Source of the DNA: Deltaproteobacteria bacterium RIFCSPLOWO2_12_FULL_60_19
GTDB taxonomy: Bacteria; Desulfobacterota; Binatia; UBA9968
Length of the DNA stretch: 64,000 bases
Reading direction: 5' to 3'
NCBI GenBank assembly: GCA_001798595.1
Contig: MGSS01000037.1
Location: 33,919 to 97,918, forward strand
Positions 41,583 to 50,421 of this stretch are shown piece by piece. A program made the position numbers and the translations under genes. Under the pieces are notes generated by a model. It worked only from the letters and a program-made list of their open reading frames with translations, made no database searches and was not told where the DNA came from. Every line of letters starts with the position of its first letter. Within the stretch, counting starts at the first letter, position 1.

Positions 41583-42449
41583 ATGGCCGAATACTTCGCG
41601 CTGCAGGCCGCGCTCTTTTTTGCCTCTTCGCATATTCTGATCCGGCGCGGCCTGGTCTCCTCGAACGCGCTGACCGGCTCGGTTATTTCGCTCGGCCTTT
41701 CGGCTCTGACATTATGGATCATGGTTCCATTTTCCGTGCCTTTGTCGGCCTTCATGACCTCTGCGAGCTGGTATTTTCTGGTAGCCGGGCTTTTTGCGCC
41801 GGGTCTCGGGCGGACGCTCACTTACGTGGGGATCGAAAAGATCGGCGTGGCCCGGTCGGTGCCGGTTTCCAACTGCTCGCCCATCGTCGCGTCGATTCTC
41901 GCCGTGGTGGTTTTGGGGGAGGAGTGGAGGCCAAGCAATATTTTGGGTACTTGTCTAGTCATTCTGGGGATCGTGATTCTCTCAACCGGCCATTCCGCCA
42001 AGGGAAGTTGGCGCAAGGCCGATATGATCTATCCGGTGCTGTCGGCCATCGTCTTCGGCATCTCAACCAACCTGCGCAAGCTGGGCCTCATGATCAGCAA
42101 CCTTCCGCTGATGGCTGCGGCCTTGACCGCGGCTACAGCGATCATTTTTGCCGGCGGCATGGTGTGGATGCGAGGGGGAGTGCGGGAGTTGCAGTTCACG
42201 AGGGCGAGCCTGGGTTGGTTCTTCGCCGGCGGGCTCGTGAACACGGCGGCGATGCTGTCGGCATTTTACTCGCTGAGTTTCGGCAAGGTGGTCGTCGTGG
42301 AACCTTTGATCTCGACCAACCCGGTTATCTCCATCGTGCTGTCCGCGATTTTTCTGAGAGACCTCGAGGCGATTACGTCGCGCGTGGTGTTGGGCGCGAC
42401 GCTGACCGTGATCGGCACGCTCCTCGTCATGGCGGCGGCCAGATGGTAA
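41583..42449 (+). CDS. EamA/DMT family transporter
   Basis: Ten hydrophobic segments; EKIGVARSVPVSNCSPIVASILAVVVLGEEWRPSNILGTCLVILGIVILS. Confidence 0.9.
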   Translation: MAEYFALQAALFFASSHILIRRGLVSSNALTGSVISLGLSALTLWIMVPFSVPLSAFMTSASWYFLVAGLFAPGLGRTLTYVGIEKIGVARSVPVSNCSPIVASILAVVVLGEEWRPSNILGTCLVILGIVILSTGHSAKGSWRKADMIYPVLSAIVFGISTNLRKLGLMISNLPLMAAALTAATAIIFAGGMVWMRGGVRELQFTRASLGWFFAGGLVNTAAMLSAFYSLSFGKVVVVEPLISTNPVISIVLSAIFLRDLEAITSRVVLGATLTVIGTLLVMAAARW

Positions 42450-42501
42450 TATGTAAATGGGAATGATTTGGGCGACACAAATCTACGGAGGAGGAAGTTA
42501 G

Positions 42502-43629
42502 ATGGCAAGCGGCATTGAAACGGTTCGCAACATGTGGAGCAAGCATTTCACCTACGACGAGTGGATGGAGTCGCGGGGCGTGCCGATTTATCGGGGGTAC
42601 TACATTGCGGATTTACGAACGCTGGAGCTGGGCTGGTGGGAAGAGCGGCAGTGCAACACCGCTTTCATCCAGCTCACGGGACAGGAGGGGGTAACCGCCG
42701 CCCGCGTGACCGAGATCGCTCCCGGCAAGACGCTCCCACCGGTCAAGTTTGCCCTCGATGAGATTGTCTACGTTGTTGAAGGCCGCGGCCTCACGACGCT
42801 CGCGGCGGCTGGGGGAAAGTCGAAAAAGAGCTTCGAGTGGCAGAAGCACAGCATGTTTCTCATTCCTCACAACAGCCGGCATCAGTTCAGCAACATGCAG
42901 GGAGATAAGCCCGTGCGCCTGCTGCACTACAGCTATCTTCCCCTTGCGTTGTCGGCGGTAAGGGATCCCAATTTTCTCTTCTCCAACCCCTACGAGGCGC
43001 CCGAAATCGGGACCGGTCAAGAGGCGGATTTCTATTCCGAGGCCAAAATGGTGAAGAACACCACCCTCGACGCCTCATGGTACAGAAATGTGTATTGGTA
43101 CGGCAATTTCTTTCCCGACATGCGGGCCTGGGACAAGCTCGACACCAACGAGAGAAGAGGCGCCGGCGGCCGCAGTGTCTATATCCAGTTTCACGATTCG
43201 GAGATGTCCTGTCACATGTCGCTGTTCGACTCGCGGACCTATAAGAAGGCCCACCGCCACGGCCCGGGGCGCGTGATCGTCATTCCGGTCGGCGAAGGCT
43301 ACTCGATCATGTGGGAGGAGGGAAAAGAGAAAGTGGTGGTGCCGTGGCATGAGGCGAGCATGTTCGTGCCGCCGAATAAGTGGTTTCACCAGCACTTCAA
43401 CGTCGGCTCGACGCCGGCGCGCTATCTGGCGCTCCATCCGCCGATGCAGTTCCACGGCCACGCGGAAAAGGTCGAGGACCGGGCGAAAGACCAGATCGAG
43501 TATCCCGACGAGGATGCAAGCGTTCGGCGCAGGTTTGCCGAAGAGCTCTCAAAGCACGGCCTCACGAGCCTGATGCCGGAAGAGGTCTATAAGGACAAGA
43601 ACTTTCAGTGGTCGAAACCGGCCGCGTAG
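42502..43629 (+). CDS. Bicupin protein, paralog C
   Basis: Highly similar along full length to ORF 38894 (MWSKxFxYDxWMES, WWEERQCN.AFIQL.GQEGV.AARVTEIAPGKTLPPVKFALDEIVYV). Confidence 0.85.
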   Translation: MASGIETVRNMWSKHFTYDEWMESRGVPIYRGYYIADLRTLELGWWEERQCNTAFIQLTGQEGVTAARVTEIAPGKTLPPVKFALDEIVYVVEGRGLTTLAAAGGKSKKSFEWQKHSMFLIPHNSRHQFSNMQGDKPVRLLHYSYLPLALSAVRDPNFLFSNPYEAPEIGTGQEADFYSEAKMVKNTTLDASWYRNVYWYGNFFPDMRAWDKLDTNERRGAGGRSVYIQFHDSEMSCHMSLFDSRTYKKAHRHGPGRVIVIPVGEGYSIMWEEGKEKVVVPWHEASMFVPPNKWFHQHFNVGSTPARYLALHPPMQFHGHAEKVEDRAKDQIEYPDEDASVRRRFAEELSKHGLTSLMPEEVYKDKNFQWSKPAA

Positions 43630-43642
43630 CGCGGGCCTGAGC

Positions 43643-43741
43643 GACCTCGGGGGCAAGCCCTTCCGGTCGACGGCAATATGGCTGTACTTTTAGGCAACCT
43701 TCGCGTTCGGTGCCGTCGCCCGTCACGGCTCGCCCCCTCGG
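43643..43741. repeat. Dispersed hairpin repeat, family 1, copy 3 (reverse orientation)
   Basis: Inner stem CGACGGCA (43668-43675)/TGCCGTCG (43711-43718); reverse complement matches 5398-5512. Confidence 0.85.
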
Positions 43742-43764
43742 TCTGCTGCATCGCTATCGGTATT

Positions 43765-43899
43765 GCCCGCTTGGGGTCTCTCGGAGGGCCTACGCGTGGG
43801 ACGAAGAGAGTCAAGCGTATTTCAGAGGTACTCTCGGTTCTGAGGGGCAGCGTGACACCGACATATCGCGTCGGCCCGGAGAGAGATTCCCAGGCGGGC
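43765..43899. repeat. Hairpin repeat family 3, second copy (reverse orientation)
   Basis: Arms GCCCGCTTGGGGTCTCTCGGAGGGCC (43765-43790) / TCGGCCCGGAGAGAGATTCCCAGGCGGGC (ending 43899); same arms as 30022-30173 with a different loop. Confidence 0.75.
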
Positions 43900-43933
43900 T
43901 GGCTGCAGTAGGTCCTCCGTTCTCTCTGGCCTG

Positions 43934-44842
43934 TTAACGACTCAGCAGCGGCAGCACTTTTTCTCCAAACAGATCGAGCTGTTTGGGATCAGGCCGCGCC
44001 AGGCCGATGATCAAAGTGTCGAGCCCTTTGGAGAAGAACAGGCGGATGCGCTCGGCACAGGCCTCCGGGGCGCCGACCGGAAAGGTCTTTTCGACATCCA
44101 TCCTCACCTTCCCGTAATAGCGCGTAAGATAAGCCGCGCAGTCCTCCACAGCTTTGGCCTTGTTGTCATCGATCGACATGTAGGTGAGGCCGGCCTTTTC
44201 GATTGTTTCGGGCTTGCGGCCTGCGGCTAAGGCGAAGCCGGCAATCTTCTCCCACACCGCAGGAAACTCTTGAATCGCCGAACTTCCGCAGATGTAGCCG
44301 TCGGCTAACCGTCCGGCGCGTTTAAGCGCGATTTCCGCCCCGCCTCCGGTCCAGATCGGAGGGTGCGGGCGCTGTATCGGGCGCGGGCCGATCGTGACAT
44401 TTTCGATCTTAAAAAATCTCCCCTTGTGTGTGACATTCTCCTCCGTCCAGAGCCGTTTCATCAGCTTCACGGCCTCCTCGGCGCGACTTCCGCGGTGCTC
44501 ATAGGGAATTTCCACCGCGGTAAAGTCGTTCTCGCGGCTGCCGAAGCCGACGCCCAGAGTGAAGCGGCCGCCGGAGATGAAATCCAACGTCGCAACCGTC
44601 TTTGCCAGCAGCGTCGGATGTCTTGAGCCTACCAGCAGAACCGAAGTCCCAAGCCTGATTTTTGTGGTGGCGCCTGCCGCCGCCGCTAACAGCGTGAGCG
44701 GCTCCAGGTTGTCGTAGGCGATCCGGTCGATCACCCAGAGCGAGTGGAGACCGATCGCTTCAGCCTTCTTTGCCAGGGTCGTGACATAGCCCGGCTGAAT
44801 CTGCGGCGCCGGATTGACAAAACACAAACCGATCTTTCCCAT
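43934..44842 (-). CDS. LLM-class flavin-dependent oxidoreductase
   Basis: KIRLGTSVLLVGSRHPTLLAKTVATLDFISGGRFTLGVGFGSRENDF. Confidence 0.92.
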   Translation of the reverse strand: MGKIGLCFVNPAPQIQPGYVTTLAKKAEAIGLHSLWVIDRIAYDNLEPLTLLAAAAGATTKIRLGTSVLLVGSRHPTLLAKTVATLDFISGGRFTLGVGFGSRENDFTAVEIPYEHRGSRAEEAVKLMKRLWTEENVTHKGRFFKIENVTIGPRPIQRPHPPIWTGGGAEIALKRAGRLADGYICGSSAIQEFPAVWEKIAGFALAAGRKPETIEKAGLTYMSIDDNKAKAVEDCAAYLTRYYGKVRMDVEKTFPVGAPEACAERIRLFFSKGLDTLIIGLARPDPKQLDLFGEKVLPLLSR

Positions 44843-45013
44843 CTGTGACTCTCCTTCTAAAGCGGAATGCGCTTAGGCTTAGCATCAAACCATAAGTTCC
44901 AGGCAGAATGCAAAACGAGAGCGCCAACGGTTGCTTGACAGCAGCCCTACCCTTCAACTAGATGACTGTAGCGGATGCGCAGTCTGCCTCGCCCTTTCAC
45001 GCAAGGAGGTGCT

Positions 45014-46030
45014 ATGCGACGATTTATTTTTTGCCTGATGGTTTGGACTGGCCTGCTCTTGTTCCCCCAGTTTATCCTCGCTCAGCCGGCGCCTGCCGAG
45101 CGGGCCAAGCTCATCGAAGAGGCGAAGAAAGAAGGCAAGGTGGTGGTCTACGCCGCCTACTCGACGGCCGATGCCAACGCCTTCAAGGCCGCGTTTGAGA
45201 AAAAATACCCGTTTATCCAGTTCGAATATTTCCGCGCCGGCAAGGACAAATTGCTTGCGAGATATTTAACCGAGGTCAAAGCGGGCCGGTTTTTTCCCGA
45301 CGTCTACCAGTCCAGCATTTTTCCGGTCATGACGCTGCAGCAGCGGGGTCTGCTTGGGAAGCATAACTCGCCGGAGCGCGGCGCGTATGCCGATGCGTTT
45401 AAAGATAAAGAGGGCTACTGGACGGCGGCCTACGTCAACGCCATGACCGTTGCCTACAACACCCGTTTGGTCAAACCCGACGAGGTGCCGAAGAGCTACC
45501 AGGATCTGCTGCTGCCCAAATGGAAGGGAAAGTTGGGGATGGACCTCAACAAAACGGAATGGTACGTCGCGATGCTCCAGATGATGGGCGAAGAGAAGGG
45601 AAAAAAATACATGGAGGCGCTGAGCAGGCAGGATATCCAGCCGCGCGACGGCAATACCATCACCGGGCAGCTGCTAGTGGCCGGCGAGTTTCCCCTGGTC
45701 GTCTCGCAGTATCCTACAAGTGTCGAGGAGCTTAAAAAGCTCGGCGCGCCGATCGAGTGGGTGGCGCTCCAGCCGCACTTCGTCTATTCCATCGTCATCG
45801 GAGTGACGGCGAAGAATTCACATCCGGCCGCGGGCAGATTATTCGTCGACTTTGTGATCTCTGAGGAAGGGCAGAAAGTCATGCGGAGCCTGAGCCGTGT
45901 TCCGGCGCGCAAAGACGTTCTCCCCGATCCGCCCCGCCTCATTCAGGGCCATAAGCTCCTGGTCGTAAACCCGGCCTCGAGCGAAGATTACAACCGCTAC
46001 AACAACGAGTACCACAAGCTTTTTCGCTGA
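45014..46030 (+). CDS. Extracellular solute-binding protein (iron(III)-type ABC SBP)
   Basis: Signal peptide, AKKEGKVVVYAAYSTADANAFKAAFEKKYPFIQFEYFRAGKDKLLARYLTE; RBS AAGGAGG. Confidence 0.88.
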   Translation: MRRFIFCLMVWTGLLLFPQFILAQPAPAERAKLIEEAKKEGKVVVYAAYSTADANAFKAAFEKKYPFIQFEYFRAGKDKLLARYLTEVKAGRFFPDVYQSSIFPVMTLQQRGLLGKHNSPERGAYADAFKDKEGYWTAAYVNAMTVAYNTRLVKPDEVPKSYQDLLLPKWKGKLGMDLNKTEWYVAMLQMMGEEKGKKYMEALSRQDIQPRDGNTITGQLLVAGEFPLVVSQYPTSVEELKKLGAPIEWVALQPHFVYSIVIGVTAKNSHPAAGRLFVDFVISEEGQKVMRSLSRVPARKDVLPDPPRLIQGHKLLVVNPASSEDYNRYNNEYHKLFR

Positions 46031-46124
46031 AAAGATCACGAAACTCTCCGGTTCGCGCGCCGGCCGGTTGCGTTTTCCCTTGTTGCCTTAGAGCGCGAAG
46101 TTGTTAAGATATTCGCGCCCTATC

Positions 46125-47501
46125 ATGTACAAAGAAGATACCATAGCCGCGATCGCCACTCCTCCGGGTGAAGGGGGCGTGGCTATCGTGCGCGCGAGCG
46201 GGCCGGACAGCGAACGCATCGCCAAAGAAATATTCCGGCGCTCCGGCGGCAGAAACGGCGCGCTGCGCTCGCACACGCTACACTATGGGACGGTTCAAAA
46301 TCCCGAGAGCGACGAGACGCTGGATCAGGCGCTTGTGGTTTTGATGCGCAAGCCGCGGAGCTACACGGGCGAAGACGTTTTTGAAGTTCACTGCCATGGC
46401 GGGCCGCTGGTGGCGCGCGCGATCCTCGAGCTGATCCTCGTTCGCGGGGCGCGCCATGCCGAGCCGGGTGAATTTACCAAGCGGGCATTTCTGAACGGGC
46501 GGCTCGATTTGGCGCAGGCGGAGGGAGTGCTCGATCTGATTCGGGCGCGGACGCGCAAGGGGATGAGTCTCGCGTTGGATCAGGCGCAAGGCGGCCTGTC
46601 GAAATGGGTCGGCGAGTTGCGCGAAGAGCTGCTCGATATTCTCGTGCAGGTCGAAGCGTCGATCGATTTTCCCGAGGAGGAGATCGAGCTGCTCCAACGT
46701 AACCAGCTTGCAGGAAAGATCGGCGCGTTAAAAGAAAAGGTATCGGAGCTGATCGCGAGCTATGAGTGGGGCAGACTGTTTCGCGACGGCGCGCGGGTCT
46801 GTATCGCGGGGCGGCCCAACGTCGGAAAATCAAGCCTGCTCAATGCCCTGCTCGGCGAAGAGAGGGTGATTGTGACGCCGGTGCCCGGAACAACCAGAGA
46901 TGTGGTCGAAGAGACCATCAACCTGGGCGGGCTGCCGGTTGCGCTGAGCGACATGGCGGGGATACGGGAGACCGAAGATCCGGTGGAAAAAATCGGCGTC
47001 GAATTTTCCTTGAAGCGCGTCGAAGCGGCCGACGCGACACTGGTAGTTCTCGACGGTTCTGCGCCGCACACGGCGGAGGACCGATCGGTCCTGGAGGCGG
47101 TGCGGCAGAAGCGTACGCTGGTGGCGATCAACAAGAGCGACCTGCCGCAGGCGATCGACTCCGGTTGGGTTGCTGCGACAGCAGGCGACAAGCCGCTGGT
47201 TTCGGTTTCGGCAAAACAGGGCCTGGGGCTGGATAAACTAAAGCAGCAGCTGAGAAACCTGCTGCTAAATCTTCCCTCGGAGCCTCCGCTCATGGTGACG
47301 AACCTGCGGCATAAAGTGGCCCTCGAAAAAGGGGAGCGAGCGCTTACTGCGGCCATGGAGGCGATACGAGACGGGTTAGCGCCGGAGTTGATCGGCGTGG
47401 AGCTTCAGGAAGCGAAAGACGGGCTGGAAGAGATAATCGGCGCGGTTACTAACGATAATATTATAGAACGTATTTTTGAGAGTTTTTGCATTGGAAAATA
47501 A
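46125..47501 (+). CDS. mnmE: tRNA modification GTPase MnmE
   Basis: DTIAAIATPPGEGGVAIVRASG, GRPNVGKSSLLNALLGEERVIVTPVPGTTRD, C-terminal FESFCIGK. Confidence 0.98.
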   Translation: MYKEDTIAAIATPPGEGGVAIVRASGPDSERIAKEIFRRSGGRNGALRSHTLHYGTVQNPESDETLDQALVVLMRKPRSYTGEDVFEVHCHGGPLVARAILELILVRGARHAEPGEFTKRAFLNGRLDLAQAEGVLDLIRARTRKGMSLALDQAQGGLSKWVGELREELLDILVQVEASIDFPEEEIELLQRNQLAGKIGALKEKVSELIASYEWGRLFRDGARVCIAGRPNVGKSSLLNALLGEERVIVTPVPGTTRDVVEETINLGGLPVALSDMAGIRETEDPVEKIGVEFSLKRVEAADATLVVLDGSAPHTAEDRSVLEAVRQKRTLVAINKSDLPQAIDSGWVAATAGDKPLVSVSAKQGLGLDKLKQQLRNLLLNLPSEPPLMVTNLRHKVALEKGERALTAAMEAIRDGLAPELIGVELQEAKDGLEEIIGAVTNDNIIERIFESFCIGK

Positions 47502-47570
47502 TAAGTTATAAAATCATAAATATCAAGTATCGCGCAAAAGATCTAGGCTTTGGTTTGGAGATGATAGGAT

Positions 47571-47586
47571 TGTTTCACGTGAAACG
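47571..47586. promoter_or_regulatory. parS-like site 1
   Basis: TGTTTCACGTGAAACG, 15 of 16 to TGTTTCACGTGAAACA. Confidence 0.92.
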
Positions 47587-47594
47587 AGGCAGCT

Positions 47595-49463
47595 GTGGAT
47601 AAGCGCTATGACGTTATAGTGGTCGGCGCCGGCCATGCGGGTATTGAGGCGGCAATGGCGAGCGCGCGTATGGGCTGCCAGACGCTCATGCTGACCTTGA
47701 ATCTCGACCACATCGGTCAGATGTCCTGCAATCCGGCTATTGGCGGGATCGGCAAGGGACACCTGGTCAAAGAGATCGACGCTCTGGGCGGCGAAATGGC
47801 TCGAGCCATCGACGAGACCGGCATCCAGTTTCGGATATTGAATACTAAAAAAGGGCCGGCGGTCAGGGCTTCTCGCGCGCAGGCCGACAAAGCCTTGTAC
47901 CGCCAGCGGATGAAGCGGGTGCTTGAGAACTGCGAAAATCTCACCCTCAGGCAGGCAAGCGTGGAGCGACTGTTGGTAGAAAATGGCCGGGTTGAAGGTG
48001 TTGAGACGCAGATCGGCGAGCGCTTCTACGGCCAGCGCACGATCTTGACTACCGGGACTTTTCTCAAGGGGCTTATTCACGTCGGGGATAAGAATTACTC
48101 AGCCGGGCGGGCTGGCGATTTTGCAGCCCAGGGGCTAAGCGATTCATTGAGAGAGCTTGGCTTTAAAATTGGCCGACTCAAGACCGGGACTTGTCCGCGG
48201 CTGGATGGCAGAACGATCGACTTCTCGAAAACGCAGCCACAGAAGGGCGATGATCCTCCCCAGCCTTTTTCCTTTTCGACCGAGAGGATTATTCAGAAGC
48301 AGGTGCCGTGTTACATAACCTACACCAACAGCCGGACGCACGAGGTCATTCGCTCGTCGTTGCATCGCTCGCCGATGTATTCGGGCACGATCAAAAGCCG
48401 TGGCCCCCGCTACTGCCCGTCCATCGAAGATAAGATCGTCCGTTTCGCCGACAAGGGCCGACATCAGATCTTCCTCGAGCCGGAGGGTGCAGACACGGTT
48501 GAAATCTATCCCAATGGCTTGTCAACTAGCTTGCCACTCGACGTGCAGATCGAAATGGTTCGATCGATTGAAGGGCTGGAGCGGGCGGAGATCATGCGGC
48601 CCGGCTACGCAATCGAATACGACTATGCAGAGCCGACGCAGCTCTATCCGTCGCTCGAAACCAAGCTGGTGAAAAGACTGTATCATGCGGGTCAAATCAA
48701 TGGAACGACCGGGTACGAGGAGGCGGCGGCGCAGGGAATCATGGCCGGAATCAACGCCGTGCTCAGCATCCGCGGCGAGGAGCCGCTTATCTTTTCCAGG
48801 GATCAGGCCTACATCGGAGTCCTGATCGACGATCTGGTGACTAAAGGAACCGACGGCGAGCCGTACCGCATGTTCACCTCACGCGCGGAATATCGGCTGC
48901 TGCTGCGCGAAGACAACGCGGATCTTAGGCTGACCGAAATCGGCCATAGAGTCGGTCTGGCGACCCTAGAAGCCTACGTGCGAACACAGAACAAGAAGAC
49001 CAGAGTGGGCGAGCTGGTAGAGCTGCTTGAGCGGAGCGTCGTAAGCCCGACGGAGGCGGCTAATGCACGGCTTGAAGCTTTAGACTCCGCGCCGCTACGC
49101 GGGGCGACGTCGCTGGCGCAATTGCTGCGTCGGCCCGAGGTGTCGGCCCCCGACCTGGCCGGTTTCAGCTCTACGCTCGAAGCAACTCCGGCAGCCATAG
49201 CCCTTCAGGCCGAAGTCGAGATAAAGTACCACGGCTATATCCAGCGCCAGCTCGAGGGTGTTCAGCGGTCTAAAAATCTGGAAGCGCTCCGTCTGCCTGA
49301 GGACATCGATTATGCCGTGGTCTCAGGGCTGTCACGCGAGGCCCGGGAAAAACTCTCGCGAATTCGCCCGCGCTCGCTAGGGCAGGCTTCGCGCATCGCC
49401 GGGCTTACCCCGGTGGCAATCTCGCTGCTGTCGATCTACCTCAAAAAGCGCAAGCTGGCCTAG
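47595..49463 (+). CDS. mnmG: tRNA uridine 5-carboxymethylaminomethyl modification protein MnmG/GidA
   Basis: YDVIVVGAGHAGIEAAMASARMG, SCNPAIGGIGKGHLVKEIDALGG, EPYRMFTSRAEYRLLLREDNAD. Confidence 0.98.
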   Translation: MDKRYDVIVVGAGHAGIEAAMASARMGCQTLMLTLNLDHIGQMSCNPAIGGIGKGHLVKEIDALGGEMARAIDETGIQFRILNTKKGPAVRASRAQADKALYRQRMKRVLENCENLTLRQASVERLLVENGRVEGVETQIGERFYGQRTILTTGTFLKGLIHVGDKNYSAGRAGDFAAQGLSDSLRELGFKIGRLKTGTCPRLDGRTIDFSKTQPQKGDDPPQPFSFSTERIIQKQVPCYITYTNSRTHEVIRSSLHRSPMYSGTIKSRGPRYCPSIEDKIVRFADKGRHQIFLEPEGADTVEIYPNGLSTSLPLDVQIEMVRSIEGLERAEIMRPGYAIEYDYAEPTQLYPSLETKLVKRLYHAGQINGTTGYEEAAAQGIMAGINAVLSIRGEEPLIFSRDQAYIGVLIDDLVTKGTDGEPYRMFTSRAEYRLLLREDNADLRLTEIGHRVGLATLEAYVRTQNKKTRVGELVELLERSVVSPTEAANARLEALDSAPLRGATSLAQLLRRPEVSAPDLAGFSSTLEATPAAIALQAEVEIKYHGYIQRQLEGVQRSKNLEALRLPEDIDYAVVSGLSREAREKLSRIRPRSLGQASRIAGLTPVAISLLSIYLKKRKLA

Positions 49464-49531
49464 GGAAACCACCACAGCTGGCCGCTTCGGGTCATTTCGT
49501 TCTATCGGTGAAGGTATAGCTCTCAGCATCC

Positions 49532-49547
49532 AGTTTCACGTGAAACA
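49532..49547. promoter_or_regulatory. parS-like site 2
   Basis: AGTTTCACGTGAAACA, 15 of 16 to consensus. Confidence 0.92.
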
Positions 49548-49626
49548 AATTTCCTCTTTCTTTTTTCTGGCGACTGTGATAAAAACTAATGTAATATTTA
49601 TAACATATTGATTTAATAGAGTTTTT

Positions 49627-50421
49627 ATGGCAAAGATCATCGCGATAGCCAATCAAAAAGGGGGCGTGGGGAAGACCACCACGGCGGTTAACCTCGGCGC
49701 CTCGCTGGCGGTCGCGGAAAAGAAAACGCTCATCATCGATGTCGATCCGCAGGGCAACACGACCACGGGCCTGGGGATCGAAAGAGCAAGCGTCCAGCAT
49801 AGCCTCTATCAGGTGCTGATCGGCGAGGTTTCGCTCGCCGCGACGGTGTTAAAAACCGAACTCGCCTGTCTCTCCGTCGCTCCATCGACCAAGCATTTAA
49901 CGGGCGCGGAGATCGAACTCGTGACTACGGAGCGGAGAGAATCACGGCTGAAAGAGGCGCTGCGGTCGATTGAGCAGTCATTTGACTACGTGCTGCTCGA
50001 CTGTCCTCCGTCTCTCGGCATCCTCACACTGAACGCGCTTACGGCCGCAAAGTCCCTGCTCGTACCGCTCCAGTGCGAATATTACGCGCTTGAGGGACTG
50101 ACCTCGCTGTTAGAGACCCTCAAACTGGTTCAGCGCGGCTTCAATCCCGAGCTCTATCTCGAAGGCATTCTGCTGACGATGTTCGATAGCCGCAACCGTC
50201 TTTCCCATCAGGTGGCGGAGGAGGTTCGCGCCCATTTTCCCGACCGCATTTTTCGCGCCGTGATCTATCGCAACGTTCGCCTGAGCGAAAGCCCGAGCCA
50301 TGGAAAGCCGGCGCTGCTCTACGACGCTCACTCGAGCGGCGCGCAGAACTATCTGGAGCTCGCCAAAGAAATCATCCGTAACGGAGAGGAGAATCGTCGT
50401 GCAGAAAAAGGGACTGGGTAA
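49627..50421 (+). CDS. parA: Chromosome partitioning ATPase ParA/Soj
   Basis: IIAIANQKGGVGKTTTAVNLGASLA, DCPPSLGILTLNAL. Confidence 0.97.
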   Translation: MAKIIAIANQKGGVGKTTTAVNLGASLAVAEKKTLIIDVDPQGNTTTGLGIERASVQHSLYQVLIGEVSLAATVLKTELACLSVAPSTKHLTGAEIELVTTERRESRLKEALRSIEQSFDYVLLDCPPSLGILTLNALTAAKSLLVPLQCEYYALEGLTSLLETLKLVQRGFNPELYLEGILLTMFDSRNRLSHQVAEEVRAHFPDRIFRAVIYRNVRLSESPSHGKPALLYDAHSSGAQNYLELAKEIIRNGEENRRAEKGTG

